A DNA stretch of 38,583 nucleotides, from assembly GCF_030386795.1 (NCBI RefSeq), contig NZ_JANUQM010000025.1, forward strand, positions 1-38,583, given 5' to 3'. Below are positions 9,425-17,138 of the stretch, piece by piece. Position numbers and translations under genes: made by a program. This DNA is from Streptomyces sp. S.PNR 29. GTDB lineage: Bacteria > Actinomycetota > Actinomycetes > Streptomycetales > Streptomycetaceae. Position 1 is the stretch's first letter; each line of letters begins with the position of its first letter. Under the pieces are notes generated by a model. The model saw only the letters and a program-made list of their open reading frames with translations, ran no database searches and had not been told where the DNA came from.

Positions 9425-10360
9425 TCAGTGCGGGATGCCGTCGATGATCTCGCGGGCGCCCTGACGCAGCAGCGCGACGGCGACCGACGTACCGAGGGTG
9501 GCCGGGTCGAGCCGGCCCGCCCACTCGTGGGCGTTCAGCCGGGTCTTGCCGTCCGGAGTGAACACACAGGCCCGCAGGGACAGCTCCCCGCTGCGGTCCA
9601 CGCGCGCGTACCCGGCGATCGGGCTGTTGCAGTGCCCCTGCAGGACGTGCAGGAACATGCGCTCCGCGGTGGCCTCCCGGTGCGTGTCCGGGTCGCCGAG
9701 GCCGCTGACCGCGTCGATCAGCTCGGCGTCGTCCTCCCGGCACTGCAGGGCCAGGATGCCCGCGCCGATCGGAGGCATCATCGTCTCGGGGGAGAGGACC
9801 TCGCTGATGACGTCCTGGCGGCCGATGCGCTCCAGGCCCGACACGGCGAGCAGCAGCGCGTCGGCCTCGCCGGCGGCCAGCTTCTCCAGACGCCGGTTGG
9901 CGTTGCCGCGGAAGGGCACGCAGTCGAGGTGCGGGTGCGTGGCGGCGAGCTGGGCGACGCGGCGCACCGAGGAGGTGCCGATCCGGGTCCCGGCCGGGAG
10001 CTCGTCGAGGGTGAGGCCACCCGGATGGACGAGCGCGTCGCGGATGTCGTCCCGCTTGAGGAACGCGGCGAACACCGTGCCCGCCGGGAGCGGACGGTCG
10101 GCGGGCACGTCCTTGACGCAGTGCACCGCGAGATCGGCCTCACCCGCCAGCAGCGCGGCGTCGACCTCCTTGGTGAACGCGCCCTTGCCCTCGACCTTGG
10201 ACAGGTCGCCCATCCATTTGTCACCGGTCGTCTTCACCGGCACGACCTCGGTGCGCACACCGGGATGGAGGGCGGCCAACTCGGCCCGGACACGCTCCAC
10301 TTGGGCGAGCGCCATGGGCGAGTCGCGGGAGACGATACGGATCAGTTCGGGGACGGACAT
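9425..10360 (-). CDS. hemC: Hydroxymethylbilane synthase (porphobilinogen deaminase), divergent second type
   Basis: A 311-residue enzyme that joins four porphobilinogens into hydroxymethylbilane in heme synthesis. Residues align with E. coli HemC: Arg12 in SRDSP, Lys83-Asp84 in AVHCVKDVP, Arg133-Arg134 in GTSSVRR, Arg151 and Arg157 in FRGNANRRL, and the dipyrromethane-cofactor Cys244 in QGHCNSPIAGYA. The motifs differ from the usual HSLKD and RGNVDTRL forms, and no other hem gene is nearby, so this is probably a paralogue of the main HemC. ATG 10360 has no ribosome site; TATCGT lies 6 nt upstream, suggesting a leaderless message. The GTG at 10381 would add 7 residues. Confidence 0.9.
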   Translation of the reverse strand: MSVPELIRIVSRDSPMALAQVERVRAELAALHPGVRTEVVPVKTTGDKWMGDLSKVEGKGAFTKEVDAALLAGEADLAVHCVKDVPADRPLPAGTVFAAFLKRDDIRDALVHPGGLTLDELPAGTRIGTSSVRRVAQLAATHPHLDCVPFRGNANRRLEKLAAGEADALLLAVSGLERIGRQDVISEVLSPETMMPPIGAGILALQCREDDAELIDAVSGLGDPDTHREATAERMFLHVLQGHCNSPIAGYARVDRSGELSLRACVFTPDGKTRLNAHEWAGRLDPATLGTSVAVALLRQGAREIIDGIPH

Positions 10361-10366
10361 GGGGAC

Positions 10367-10372
10367 ACGATA
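10367..10372 (-). promoter_or_regulatory. Putative -10 for leaderless hemC
   Basis: TATCGT on the minus strand ends 6 nt before the hemC ATG at 10360, with no Shine-Dalgarno between. No clear -35 is visible. Confidence 0.4.
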
Positions 10373-10420
10373 GTGCCTCACGGGCGGCGCTCGTGCCGTA
10401 CCGCCCGGCCAACGCGACCA

Positions 10421-10442
10421 CTCCTCAGCCGCTCCTCAGCCG
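10421..10442. repeat. Tandem 11-bp duplication at the end of the questin-oxidase-like gene
   Basis: CTCCTCAGCCG occurs twice back to back (10421-10431 and 10432-10442). The second copy includes the stop codon of the gene at 10436-11452; the first is a spare copy of its last codons downstream, as left by a small slippage duplication. Confidence 0.6.
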
Positions 10443-11452
10443 AGCGGGTCGCTCAGTTCCACCGCGCGCAGGGCCGCGGCGAGCGCCCTGTCGTCGTCCA
10501 CGTCCAGGGCCGTGTCGGTGAGCTTGATGACGTGCTCGTCGCCGTGGGCGAGGGCGCGTTCGAGGACCTCCCCTGCTGTGAGGCGGGCGGGCGGTGCGTA
10601 GGCGACCGGCTCCGCGGGGGCGTACATGGCGGTGACCGCCGCCGACGCCGTCCACGCCGCGTGCAGGCTCGGCGCCCACTGTGCGCGTGGCAGGGAACCG
10701 AGGGTGCGCAGCACGGCGTTGGGTGCCGTGGCCGCGTGCACGAGCATGGTCGCCTGGCCGTGGCCGTGGGTGGCGTAGCGGTGGGTCGCGGCCCGGACCA
10801 GTTCGGTGAGCCGTTCCCGGGCGGTGTCCGGGTCGGTCACCTCGCCCGCCCAGACCGGCAGTCGCCGTACGGCGGCAAGCCGGTCCGGGAAACCACCCCG
10901 TGCCTCGGGCACCGGGGGAACGGTGTCCAGGGACGCGGCGGCGGTCGCCGCGGCGGGCAGGGCGGTGATGTGGGAGACGGGGTGGTGCCGGGCCGCCCAG
11001 TAACCCAGGCCGTGCGCCAGTTCGGTCAGGCGGGGCGTGTTCTCGCCGTGTTCCAGGGCTCGTACGGCATGGCCGACCCGGATGACCGGGTGCGTGGAAC
11101 CGCCGTACATGCCGGGCAGCAGTCGCGGCCACCACACGGCCAGGACAGTGCGCCACGGCTGCTCGGCGAGCGCCCGGGTGAAATGGCTGATCCAGTCCGC
11201 GGCGCGGCGCGGATCGCCCAGCGCCGAGCGCCAGTTGTCGTCCGTCACCGGGGCGACGGGGGTGGGGAAGTCCTCAAGTTTGCCCCGGTAGAGGTCCAGC
11301 CAGCGGTGCACGGAACCCGCCTGCCCGTGCGCGGCGAGTGCCTCGACGACCATGGGGGCGTGGTTGGTGAGCCGGCCGAGCCGCTCCGGTCCCGCGGCGT
11401 GCAGCCGTTCCAGGGCTTCTTCGAGCGTCCCGCTCGTGTCGTGGCTGTCCAT
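10436..11452 (-). CDS. Questin oxidase-like family protein (DUF4243)
   Basis: A 338-residue, His-rich, mostly helical protein. It opens with LEEALERLHAAGPERLGRLTNHAP (in part), followed by MVVEALAAHGQ, THPVIRVGHAVRALE, ELAHGLGYWAARHH and MLVHAATAPNAVLRTL. This order matches the questin oxidase-like family, where conserved His residues such as those in TNHAP, RVGHA and AHGLGYW may bind metal. Fungal members open an anthraquinone ring by Baeyer-Villiger-type chemistry; the bacterial role is unknown. I chose ATG 11452; an in-frame ATG at 11512 looks too far upstream. There is no ribosome site, but TAACGT (11461-11466) lies 8 nt upstream, so a leaderless message is plausible. Confidence 0.75.
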   Translation of the reverse strand: MDSHDTSGTLEEALERLHAAGPERLGRLTNHAPMVVEALAAHGQAGSVHRWLDLYRGKLEDFPTPVAPVTDDNWRSALGDPRRAADWISHFTRALAEQPWRTVLAVWWPRLLPGMYGGSTHPVIRVGHAVRALEHGENTPRLTELAHGLGYWAARHHPVSHITALPAAATAAASLDTVPPVPEARGGFPDRLAAVRRLPVWAGEVTDPDTARERLTELVRAATHRYATHGHGQATMLVHAATAPNAVLRTLGSLPRAQWAPSLHAAWTASAAVTAMYAPAEPVAYAPPARLTAGEVLERALAHGDEHVIKLTDTALDVDDDRALAAALRAVELSDPLG

Positions 11453-11529
11453 GTGACGGGACGTTAGGCGGTGGCCGGGTGGCTGCGGATCGGGCGAGGG
11501 GCCGAAGCACACCGGTCCCGAGCCCTGGG

Positions 11530-11563
11530 CCGGGAGCCCGAGTACCTCTGCTCGGGCTCCCGG
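11530..11563 (-). terminator. Strong terminator after the NLP gene
   Basis: A perfect 13-bp stem (11530-11542 with 11551-11563) around an 8-nt loop begins 12 nt beyond the stop codon of the gene at 11575-12351. Streptomyces terminators commonly lack a U-run, as here. It also isolates the NLP gene from the questin-oxidase-like gene. Confidence 0.8.
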
Positions 11564-11574
11564 TGTGGTCAGGG

Positions 11575-12351
11575 TCAGGCGCCGGGGTCGAACGCGATGC
11601 CCGAGGGCTTGGCCGCCGACAGGTTCGAGGCGAAGTTGGCGTCCTTGAGGCCGAAGTTGGCGCTGCCGAAGTCGTAGGCGCTCAACTTGTCGCGCAGGCC
11701 CGCCGGGTAGCCGTTCCAGCCCACCAGGGGCGGGTACTGCCAGGTGCCCTTGTGGTTCTCCGGCGGCTCGTCACCCGAGCCGGCCAGCCGGAAACAGTGC
11801 GTGCTGATGCCGTCCTTGTGGTAGACGATCTTCGGGTGGGTGCCGTCGAAGCGGACCTGGGACCTCGCGTGCACGGTGTACGAGCCGTGGTTGGAGGTCG
11901 AGACGTACTGGACGGTGTTGTTCTGCACCCACACCACGACGTGCTCCCAGTCGTGGCGGTGCCCGCCGATGCTGCTGCCGGCCACGGCCTGGTCCTTCTC
12001 GAAGTACAGGCCGTACATGTAGGCGCACCAGCCGTTGTTGCACTTGTAGCGCGAGTAGCCGTTGGTGTTGTCCAGGTCCGAGGCGTCCCGGCAGCCGCCG
12101 CTGAGGGAACCGGTCGGGTTGAGGCCGCCGTTGATGGTGCCGTCCGGGCCTATGGCGGGCGTGGGGTAGCAGCCGTCCGTGTCGTAGTCGTAGGCGGGCT
12201 GGTACGTCCGCTCCTGCGGGTCGGCGTTCGCGGGCAGGGCCTGCGGCGGGGCGGCGAAGGCGGTGGCGGGGAAGGCGACGACGAGGGCGGCCGCACCGGC
12301 AAGGCCGGTGAGCCATCTCCTGCGACGGGTTCGGGACGTGCTCGACGGCAC
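11575..12351 (-). CDS. Secreted NPP1/NLP (necrosis- and ethylene-inducing peptide-like) protein
   Basis: A 258-residue exported protein. It starts with an Arg-rich n-region (RTRRRRWLTG, possibly Tat-type), a hydrophobic core and a likely cut at AFA-AP after residue 33. The mature part contains the NLP hallmark GHRHDWE at residues 130-136 (His and Asp/Glu bind the metal in characterised NLPs), followed by HVVVWV. Four Cys near residues 61, 87, 104 and 109 could pair. Eukaryotic-plant-pathogen NLPs damage dicot membranes; many bacterial NLPs have no known toxicity, so function is open. The GTG has GAGGAGG upstream. The leader contains a GTCCGG/CCGGAC hairpin (12366-12383). Confidence 0.9.
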   Translation of the reverse strand: MPSSTSRTRRRRWLTGLAGAAALVVAFPATAFAAPPQALPANADPQERTYQPAYDYDTDGCYPTPAIGPDGTINGGLNPTGSLSGGCRDASDLDNTNGYSRYKCNNGWCAYMYGLYFEKDQAVAGSSIGGHRHDWEHVVVWVQNNTVQYVSTSNHGSYTVHARSQVRFDGTHPKIVYHKDGISTHCFRLAGSGDEPPENHKGTWQYPPLVGWNGYPAGLRDKLSAYDFGSANFGLKDANFASNLSAAKPSGIAFDPGA

Positions 12352-12516
12352 TGCGTCCTCCTCTTGTCCGGGCGCAGCCGGACGCCTGTGGGGGGTAAGG
12401 CAGTTCAGCTTCCATGCTTTTCATGTCCGCGCCAAGAGGTCGCGTGCGTCCCGGTGGTGAAGGACAGCCCCATAGCTGGCCTCAGAACCCGCAGGCCACG
12501 GGCATCTGATGCCGCT

Positions 12517-13497
12517 TCACACCATGTCGTCCGGAAGGTCGGCCACCGCCTCCTCGGGCGCGAGGTCCGGCCTGAGCCGCAGCCAGGACGGTTGCCGCAG
12601 CATCCCGTCGCGGGTGCGGGTGCTGTAACGGACCTCGCCGACCAGCCGGGGGACGACCCAGTGGGCGTCCCGAACCGGCGGCACGGGGTCGAACGGGCAC
12701 ACGTCCGTCGCGGCGGCCCGCAGCAACTCGGCGAGCTGGACGCGCTCGGTCTCGCTCCAGCCGGTGCCCACGCCGCCGACGTAGCGCAGCCGCCCCGCGG
12801 CACGCTGACCGACCAGCACGGCACCGGGCAGGCCCGTGAGCCGCCCCTTGCCGGGCAGCCAGCCGCCGACGATGACGTCCTCGCCGACCATGTTGCGGAT
12901 CTTGATCCAGGCCCGGGAGCGCACCCCCGGCTCGTACACCGAGTCCAGCCGCTTGCACACCAGGCCTTCCAGACCGTGCTCGCGGGTCGCCCGCAGGGCC
13001 TGTGCGCCGTGGCCGACGAGCGCGGCCGGTGTCGACCAGAACGGCCCGTCGAGGCCCAGCCTCTCCAGCTCGCCGCGTCGCCGTGTGTAGGGGAGGGGGA
13101 GGAGGGAGCGTGGGCCGAGGTGCATCACGTCGAACAGCACGAGGTGAACGGGCGACTGCGCCGCCCGCCGGGCCGCCCTGCCGGGGGCGTGGGCGAGGCC
13201 CATGCGGGACTGCAGCAGCTGGAAGTCGGCGCGGCCCTCTTCGTCCAGGGCGAGGACCTCCCCGTCCAGCACCGCCGGCGTGGCGCCGAGCGCGGTGCCC
13301 AGCGGCCGCAGTTCGGGATAGGCGGCCGTGACGTCCTGGCCTGAGCGGGCACGCAGCAGCAGGCTTCCGTCGCCGGGGAGGTAGGCCACCACGCGCTGGC
13401 CGTCCTGCTTGGTCTCGTAGGCCCAGCGCGCGTCCTGCGCGGCGGGCGGCAGTGTGCCGGGCGTGGCGAGCATGGGAGGGATCAGCGGCAGGTCCAC
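12517..13497 (-). CDS. ATP-dependent DNA ligase (LigD/LigC-like)
   Basis: A 326-residue ligase with the nucleotidyltransferase domain first: motif I TKQDGQR with the AMP-acceptor Lys30, motif III VLDGEVLALDEEG, motif IV EGLVCKR and motif V RAWIKIRN. An OB-fold follows (IVGGWLPGKGRL, LRYVGGVGTGWSE, WVVPRLVGEVRYS). This is the size and motif order of stand-alone actinobacterial ligases related to the LigD ligase domain used in non-homologous end joining. No Ku or LigD polymerase gene is next to it, but a lone LigD-type phosphoesterase lies 9 kb away (22539-23156). The GTG at 13497 lacks a clear ribosome site; ATG 13473 is an alternative. Between 12352 and 12516 lies only the NLP leader and a GGCATC-T-GATGCC palindrome (12501-12513). 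Confidence 0.9.
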   Translation of the reverse strand: MDLPLIPPMLATPGTLPPAAQDARWAYETKQDGQRVVAYLPGDGSLLLRARSGQDVTAAYPELRPLGTALGATPAVLDGEVLALDEEGRADFQLLQSRMGLAHAPGRAARRAAQSPVHLVLFDVMHLGPRSLLPLPYTRRRGELERLGLDGPFWSTPAALVGHGAQALRATREHGLEGLVCKRLDSVYEPGVRSRAWIKIRNMVGEDVIVGGWLPGKGRLTGLPGAVLVGQRAAGRLRYVGGVGTGWSETERVQLAELLRAAATDVCPFDPVPPVRDAHWVVPRLVGEVRYSTRTRDGMLRQPSWLRLRPDLAPEEAVADLPDDMV

Positions 13498-14323
13498 GGG
13501 TCAGTTGTGAACGCGCCCTCGCGCCGTCACGCGCGTTTCCCGGCAGGTTCCCCTGAACGGCGCCGAGGGCGTCCCTGATGCGGGGTCACCGCCCGCGGGG
13601 CAGCTCAACCTCGCCGACCGGGCTCGACATCTACCCGGTCCGGTCGGCGCCGCGACGCCGCAGGCCGAGCATGACGAGTGACCGTCATCGCTGCCGGCCA
13701 TCCGCCTGCCACGAGCGTGCTCGGCCGGCCGGCCACGGCTGCACGGCTCCATGGAGGAGGACGCCGGCCACCACTGCTCCGGCGACACAGCTGGGGATGA
13801 GGTGACCGCGGCCACCAGTGCTCCGGCGTCGAAGCTGAGGGTGAGGACACCGTCGGCCACCAGTGCTCCTGGGCTGCGGGTGAGGGTGAGGTGACCGCGG
13901 CCACCAGTGCTCCCGGGCTGCGGGTGAGGGTGAGGAGACCGAGGCCACCACTGCTCGCGCGCACGAGCAGGCCCCCGGCCGCCGCGGTCGTGATCGTGCG
14001 ACGGCAGCTCAGCAGCGGGGCGGGCGGCTGGTGGCAGGCGGAGGCGTGCCGGCCGCACCGGCCGCGCTGCGGCCGAGGATGAGGCGACCGCCGCCGCCAG
14101 TGCTCCGGCGTCGAAGCCAAGGGTGAAACGACCGCCGGCCACCAGTGCTTCCGCGCCCAAGCCGCCACCTGCCCGGTGATGCAGGCCAGTTGAGGCGGCT
14201 CCCAGCCTCGTCGGCGACCCGCACGCGCAGCCCGCGCCCGGCACGGGGGGGGGCGGGCCCCGGCCCCCTCGGCCCGCTGTGCTCGGCGGCCTCGGAACCG
14301 CACGAAGCCCGCCCGGCTCCGTC
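13498..14323. other. 826-bp region without a convincing gene
   Basis: Open frames cross this stretch on the minus strand, but their translations are low-complexity (repeated Trp-Trp-Pro, Ser-Pro-His, Gly-Ala-Leu-Val phrases) and change frame with each 44- or 45-bp repeat unit, so I do not call a gene. It contains a hairpin with 8-bp arms near 13614-13647 (CCGACCGG/CCGGTCGG), an ATGACG/CGTCAT hairpin around 13672-13690, the repeat array at 13766-14151, and a run of nine G at 14245-14253. Confidence 0.6.
13766..14151. repeat. Imperfect 44/45-bp tandem repeat array
   Basis: The core GGCCACCAnTGCTCC starts at 13766, 13810, 13855, 13899 and 13943 (steps of 44, 45, 44, 44). Weaker copies start at 14092 and 14137, and a decayed unit lies at about 14051-14085. 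Each unit continues with either GGCGTCGAAG or GGGCTGCGGG and ends in TGAGGGTGAGG. Two unit borders (13799-13824 and 13888-13913) are identical over 26 bp and contain the near-palindrome GGTGACCGCGGCCACC. The period is not a multiple of three overall, which argues against coding. Function unknown. Confidence 0.8.
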
Positions 14324-14380
14324 TGAGCGGGTCGCGGGGCCCGGCCGGCACGAAGGGCGGCCGGACCCGCGACCCGCTCA
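14324..14380 (-). terminator. Very strong hairpin including the exporter's stop codon
   Basis: TGAGCGGGTCGCGGG at 14324-14338 is the reverse complement of 14366-14380, and a further CCGGCCG pairs across one bulge. The right arm (as printed) contains the TGA of the DHA2 exporter gene, so the stem starts at the stop codon. It separates the exporter from the repeat region. Confidence 0.8.
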
Positions 14381-15844
14381 GCCCACCGACGCTTCGGCGG
14401 CGGCCGACGCCGTCATAGGCGCCGGGACGGGGCGCGGCCGCGGGATGAAGGAGGCGACCGAGAAGGCCAGCAGAGCCGCCCCGGCGCCGATGGCCATGAC
14501 CACCTTGAAGCCGTTCTCGGACGGCAGGGCGTACCCGCCGACGCTGATGGTCATCTGGGCCAGGATCACGCCGGCGACGGCGCTGGCGACCGACGTGCCG
14601 ATGGACCGCATCAGCGTGTTGAGACTGTTCGCCGCGGCCGTCTCGCTCGCCGGCACCGCGCCCATGATCAGCGCGGGCATGGAACCGTACGTGAAGCCGA
14701 TGCCCGCGCCGATGACGCAGGAGACCAGCACGAGGTGCCACACCTCGGACATCAGCACGATGTTCAGTGAGTAGCCGGCGGCGACGATCAGGGCACCGAT
14801 CATCAGGGTCACCTTCGGGCCCCTGGCCCGGGAGACGGCGGCGGAGACCGGGGCGAACGCCATCATCACCAGACCGGACGGCGCCATGACCAGGCCCGCG
14901 GCCAGCAGCGACCGGCCGAGACCGTACCCGGTCTGCTCGGGCAGCTGGAGCAGCTGCGGCAGCACCAGGGACATGGCGAACATCGAGAAGCCGACCGCCA
15001 CCGAGGCGAGGTTGGTGACCAGCACCTGACGGCGGGCGGTGGTGCGCAGGTCCACCAGAGGCCGGGTGGTGCGCAGCTCCCACCGGCCCCACACCAGCAG
15101 GACCACGACGGCCGCCGCGAACAGGCCGAGGGTCGTGCCGCTGGTCCAGCCCCAGTCGGCGCCCTTGGAGATCGCCAGCAGCAGGGACACCAGGCCGGCC
15201 GCCATGCCGAGGCCGCCGAGGAAGTCGAAGCGTCCGCCGGTGCGCACCGTCGACTCGGGCACGATCATCGGGACCAGCAGCAGCGCGACGATGCCGAGGG
15301 CGCCGGAGGTCCAGAACAGCACATGCCAGTCGAAGTGATCGGCGATCAGCGCGGCGGCGGGCAGACCGAGCGCACCGCCGACGCCGAGGGAGGCGCTCAT
15401 CAGGGCGGTGGCCGAGCCGAGCCGTTCGGCGGGCAGCTCGTCGCGCATGATGCTGATGCCGAGCGGGACCACGGCCGCCGACAACCCCTGCAGCGCCCGG
15501 CCGGCGATCATCGGGACCAGGGACTCGCTGAGTGCGCAGACCACCGAACCGGACACCAGCAGCACCAGGCTGGCCAGCAGCATCCGCCGCTTGCCCACCA
15601 TGTCGCCGAGCCGGCCGACGACCGGCGTGGCGACGGCGGCGGCGAGCAGCGTGGCGGTCACCGCCCAGGCAGTGTCGGACGCGGGCGCGTCGAGCAGCTG
15701 GGGCAGCATCGGCACGATCGGGATGACCAGGGTCTGCATCAGCGAGACGACGATTCCGGCCAGGGCCAGCACCGCAACCACGGCGTTCGGCCGCGAAGGG
15801 ACGGAGCTCTCGGCGTCGGCGGGTCTGGCGGGGGAATCGGGCAT
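14378..15844 (-). CDS. MFS exporter, DHA2 (EmrB/QacA) family
   Basis: A 488-residue inner-membrane protein with about 14 hydrophobic segments. It begins after a 20-residue Ser/Pro-rich tail with VVAVLALAGIVVSLMQTL (in part), shows the motif A-like loop GRLGDMVGKRRMLL, the motif C-like SASLGVGGALGLPAAALI region, and ends AGAALLAFSVASFIPRPRP. These mark DHA2 proton-driven drug exporters. ATG 15844 has GAAAGG upstream; the long open frame before it belongs to the opposite strand. It is divergent from a TetR regulator, the usual repressor-pump arrangement. Substrate unknown. Confidence 0.93.
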   Translation of the reverse strand: MPDSPARPADAESSVPSRPNAVVAVLALAGIVVSLMQTLVIPIVPMLPQLLDAPASDTAWAVTATLLAAAVATPVVGRLGDMVGKRRMLLASLVLLVSGSVVCALSESLVPMIAGRALQGLSAAVVPLGISIMRDELPAERLGSATALMSASLGVGGALGLPAAALIADHFDWHVLFWTSGALGIVALLLVPMIVPESTVRTGGRFDFLGGLGMAAGLVSLLLAISKGADWGWTSGTTLGLFAAAVVVLLVWGRWELRTTRPLVDLRTTARRQVLVTNLASVAVGFSMFAMSLVLPQLLQLPEQTGYGLGRSLLAAGLVMAPSGLVMMAFAPVSAAVSRARGPKVTLMIGALIVAAGYSLNIVLMSEVWHLVLVSCVIGAGIGFTYGSMPALIMGAVPASETAAANSLNTLMRSIGTSVASAVAGVILAQMTISVGGYALPSENGFKVVMAIGAGAALLAFSVASFIPRPRPVPAPMTASAAAEASVG

Positions 15845-15884
15845 GGCAGTGCCTTTCGAAGGGTGACCGGACCGGAACCCGACC

Positions 15885-15895
15885 GAATTTAATTC
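15885..15895. promoter_or_regulatory. Candidate operator between exporter and TetR gene
   Basis: GAATT-T-AATTC is a perfect AT-rich palindrome in the 216-nt divergent gap, 41 nt before the exporter start. GTACTGTAC follows at 15907-15915. A TetR operator is expected here, but the site cannot be fixed by eye. Confidence 0.35.
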
Positions 15896-16060
15896 AGTCG
15901 CTTGACGTACTGTACTGGTAGGGTCGCCCAACCCCGCGTCGGCGGTGCGCGATTGCGTAGGCTTCCGTCGGCTCGAACCCGCCGCGTCCGCGGCGGACCC
16001 ACGGCGGCTTGAGGGACTGACTGTCGGAGGGTGCACGCAAGTCCCGGGGCGGTGGTGATC

Positions 16061-16711
16061 ATGGCGGGCAGGGCGGTACGGGCGGAACAGGCCAGTGCGA
16101 CCCGGGAGTTGATCCTGACCACGGCCGAGCGGCTGTTCGCCGAGCGCGGCGTCTACGCGGTGTCCAACCGGCAGGTCAGCGAGGCCGCGGGGCAGGGCAA
16201 CAACGCCGCGGTGGGATACCACTTCGGCACCAAGACCGACCTCGTGCGCGCCATCGCCCGCCGGCACGCCGAGCGCATCGAGGAGATCCGCGTCCGGCTG
16301 CTGGCCGGCATCGGTGACTCCACGGACGTACGCGACTGGGTGGACTGTCTGGTGCGCCCCGTTCCCGAACACCTCGCGGCTCTGGGCAGTCCCACCTGGT
16401 ACGCGCGGTTCTGCGCGCAGGTGATGACGGACCCCGCGCTGCGGCAGATCGTGATCGAGGAGTCGCTCACCTCGCCGTCCCTGCGGCAGATCGTCGAGGG
16501 GCTGGAACGCTGTCTGCCCGAGTTGCCCGCCGAGGTCCGTGCCGAGCGTGCCGACATGGCGCGTCACCTGATCGTGCACACCGCCGAGGAGCGGGAGCGC
16601 GCTCTCGCGGAGAACGCTCCCACCCCCCGGTCCAGTTGGCACGACGCCGCCGACGGCCTGGTGGACGCGATCGTCGGCATGTGGCTGGCGCCGGTCACCA
16701 GGCGTCAGTGA
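16061..16711 (+). CDS. TetR-family regulator, divergent from the DHA2 exporter
   Basis: A 216-residue protein. The DNA-binding part has TRELILTTAERLFAERGVYA, then SNRQVSEAAGQGNNAAVGYHFGTKTDLVRAI, the typical TetR helix-turn-helix with the YHF recognition end. The rest is a helical ligand-binding domain with WYARFCAQVMTDPALR, similar to regulators of MFS exporters. I chose ATG 16061 (GGTGGTGATC upstream); GTG 16031 would add 10 residues and has GGAGG too close. Its TGA overlaps the GTG of the broken MarR gene (GTGA). It probably represses the exporter and itself. Confidence 0.9.
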   Translation: MAGRAVRAEQASATRELILTTAERLFAERGVYAVSNRQVSEAAGQGNNAAVGYHFGTKTDLVRAIARRHAERIEEIRVRLLAGIGDSTDVRDWVDCLVRPVPEHLAALGSPTWYARFCAQVMTDPALRQIVIEESLTSPSLRQIVEGLERCLPELPAEVRAERADMARHLIVHTAEERERALAENAPTPRSSWHDAADGLVDAIVGMWLAPVTRRQ

Positions 16712-17135
16712 CGTGGGACGCCAGGGCGCGCGCAGCCAACCCGGAAGTGATCGAGATCGAGCGAGCGCTCAATCGCATCACCTACCCGAGCACCCGTCAC
16801 CGGCAGCACGACCGCCTGATGACCCTGGCGGGCGTCCCGCTCGACCGTGCCGCCGTGGCGCTGCTGCGGCAGGTCGCACCACAAGGGCGCGATCACCATG
16901 GCGGAGGACGAGCAGAGGAACGGCCGTAACGCGACGGCCACGCATCGAGCTCACCGACGCCGGCCGGCAGGCCATCGAGCGGATCCGTGAGGCAGGAGCC
17001 CGCGGCATGCAGCCGGCCCTGGCGGACTGGTCGTCCGAGGAGCTGCGGCAGCTCGCCACCCTCTTCCACCGCATGGTCGACGACTTCCTCGCCCACGCCA
17101 CCGAGAACGAGTCCGAACCGCAAGCCGCCCCCTGA
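16708..17135 (+). pseudogene. MarR-family regulator gene with internal deletion and frame change
   Basis: From GTG 16708 one frame reads an N-terminal MarR helix (EIERALNRITYPSTR, then DRLMTLAGVPLDRAAVALLRQVA) and stops at 16929. From about 16935 another frame reads the normal MarR C-terminus (RIELTDAGRQAIERIREAGARG, in part, then WSSEELRQLATLFHRMVDDFLAH) to the TGA at 17135. The whole recognition helix and most of the wing, about 40-50 residues, are missing between them. The GTG overlaps the TetR stop codon, so the gene was once translationally coupled to tetR. It ends 3 nt from the stop of the converging MFS gene. Without its DNA-binding core it cannot act as a normal MarR regulator. Confidence 0.75.
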
Positions 17136-17138
17136 CCC

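Noticed and set aside
9428..11467. 679-codon plus-strand frame opposite hemC and the questin-oxidase-like gene
   Set aside because: Shadow frame with no recognisable domain; the minus-strand genes are well supported.
13766..14151. CRISPR array
   Set aside because: Both the core and the segments between cores are repeated, so there are no unique spacers; no cas gene is present.
14245..14253. Run of nine G as a slippage switch
   Set aside because: It lies in a region without a supported gene; more likely a sequence-quality risk spot.
13501..15092. Long minus-strand frames through the repeat region (13501-14244 and 13605-15092)
   Set aside because: Their translations are low-complexity, shift with the 44/45-bp units, and the longer one runs far into the DHA2 exporter gene in another frame.
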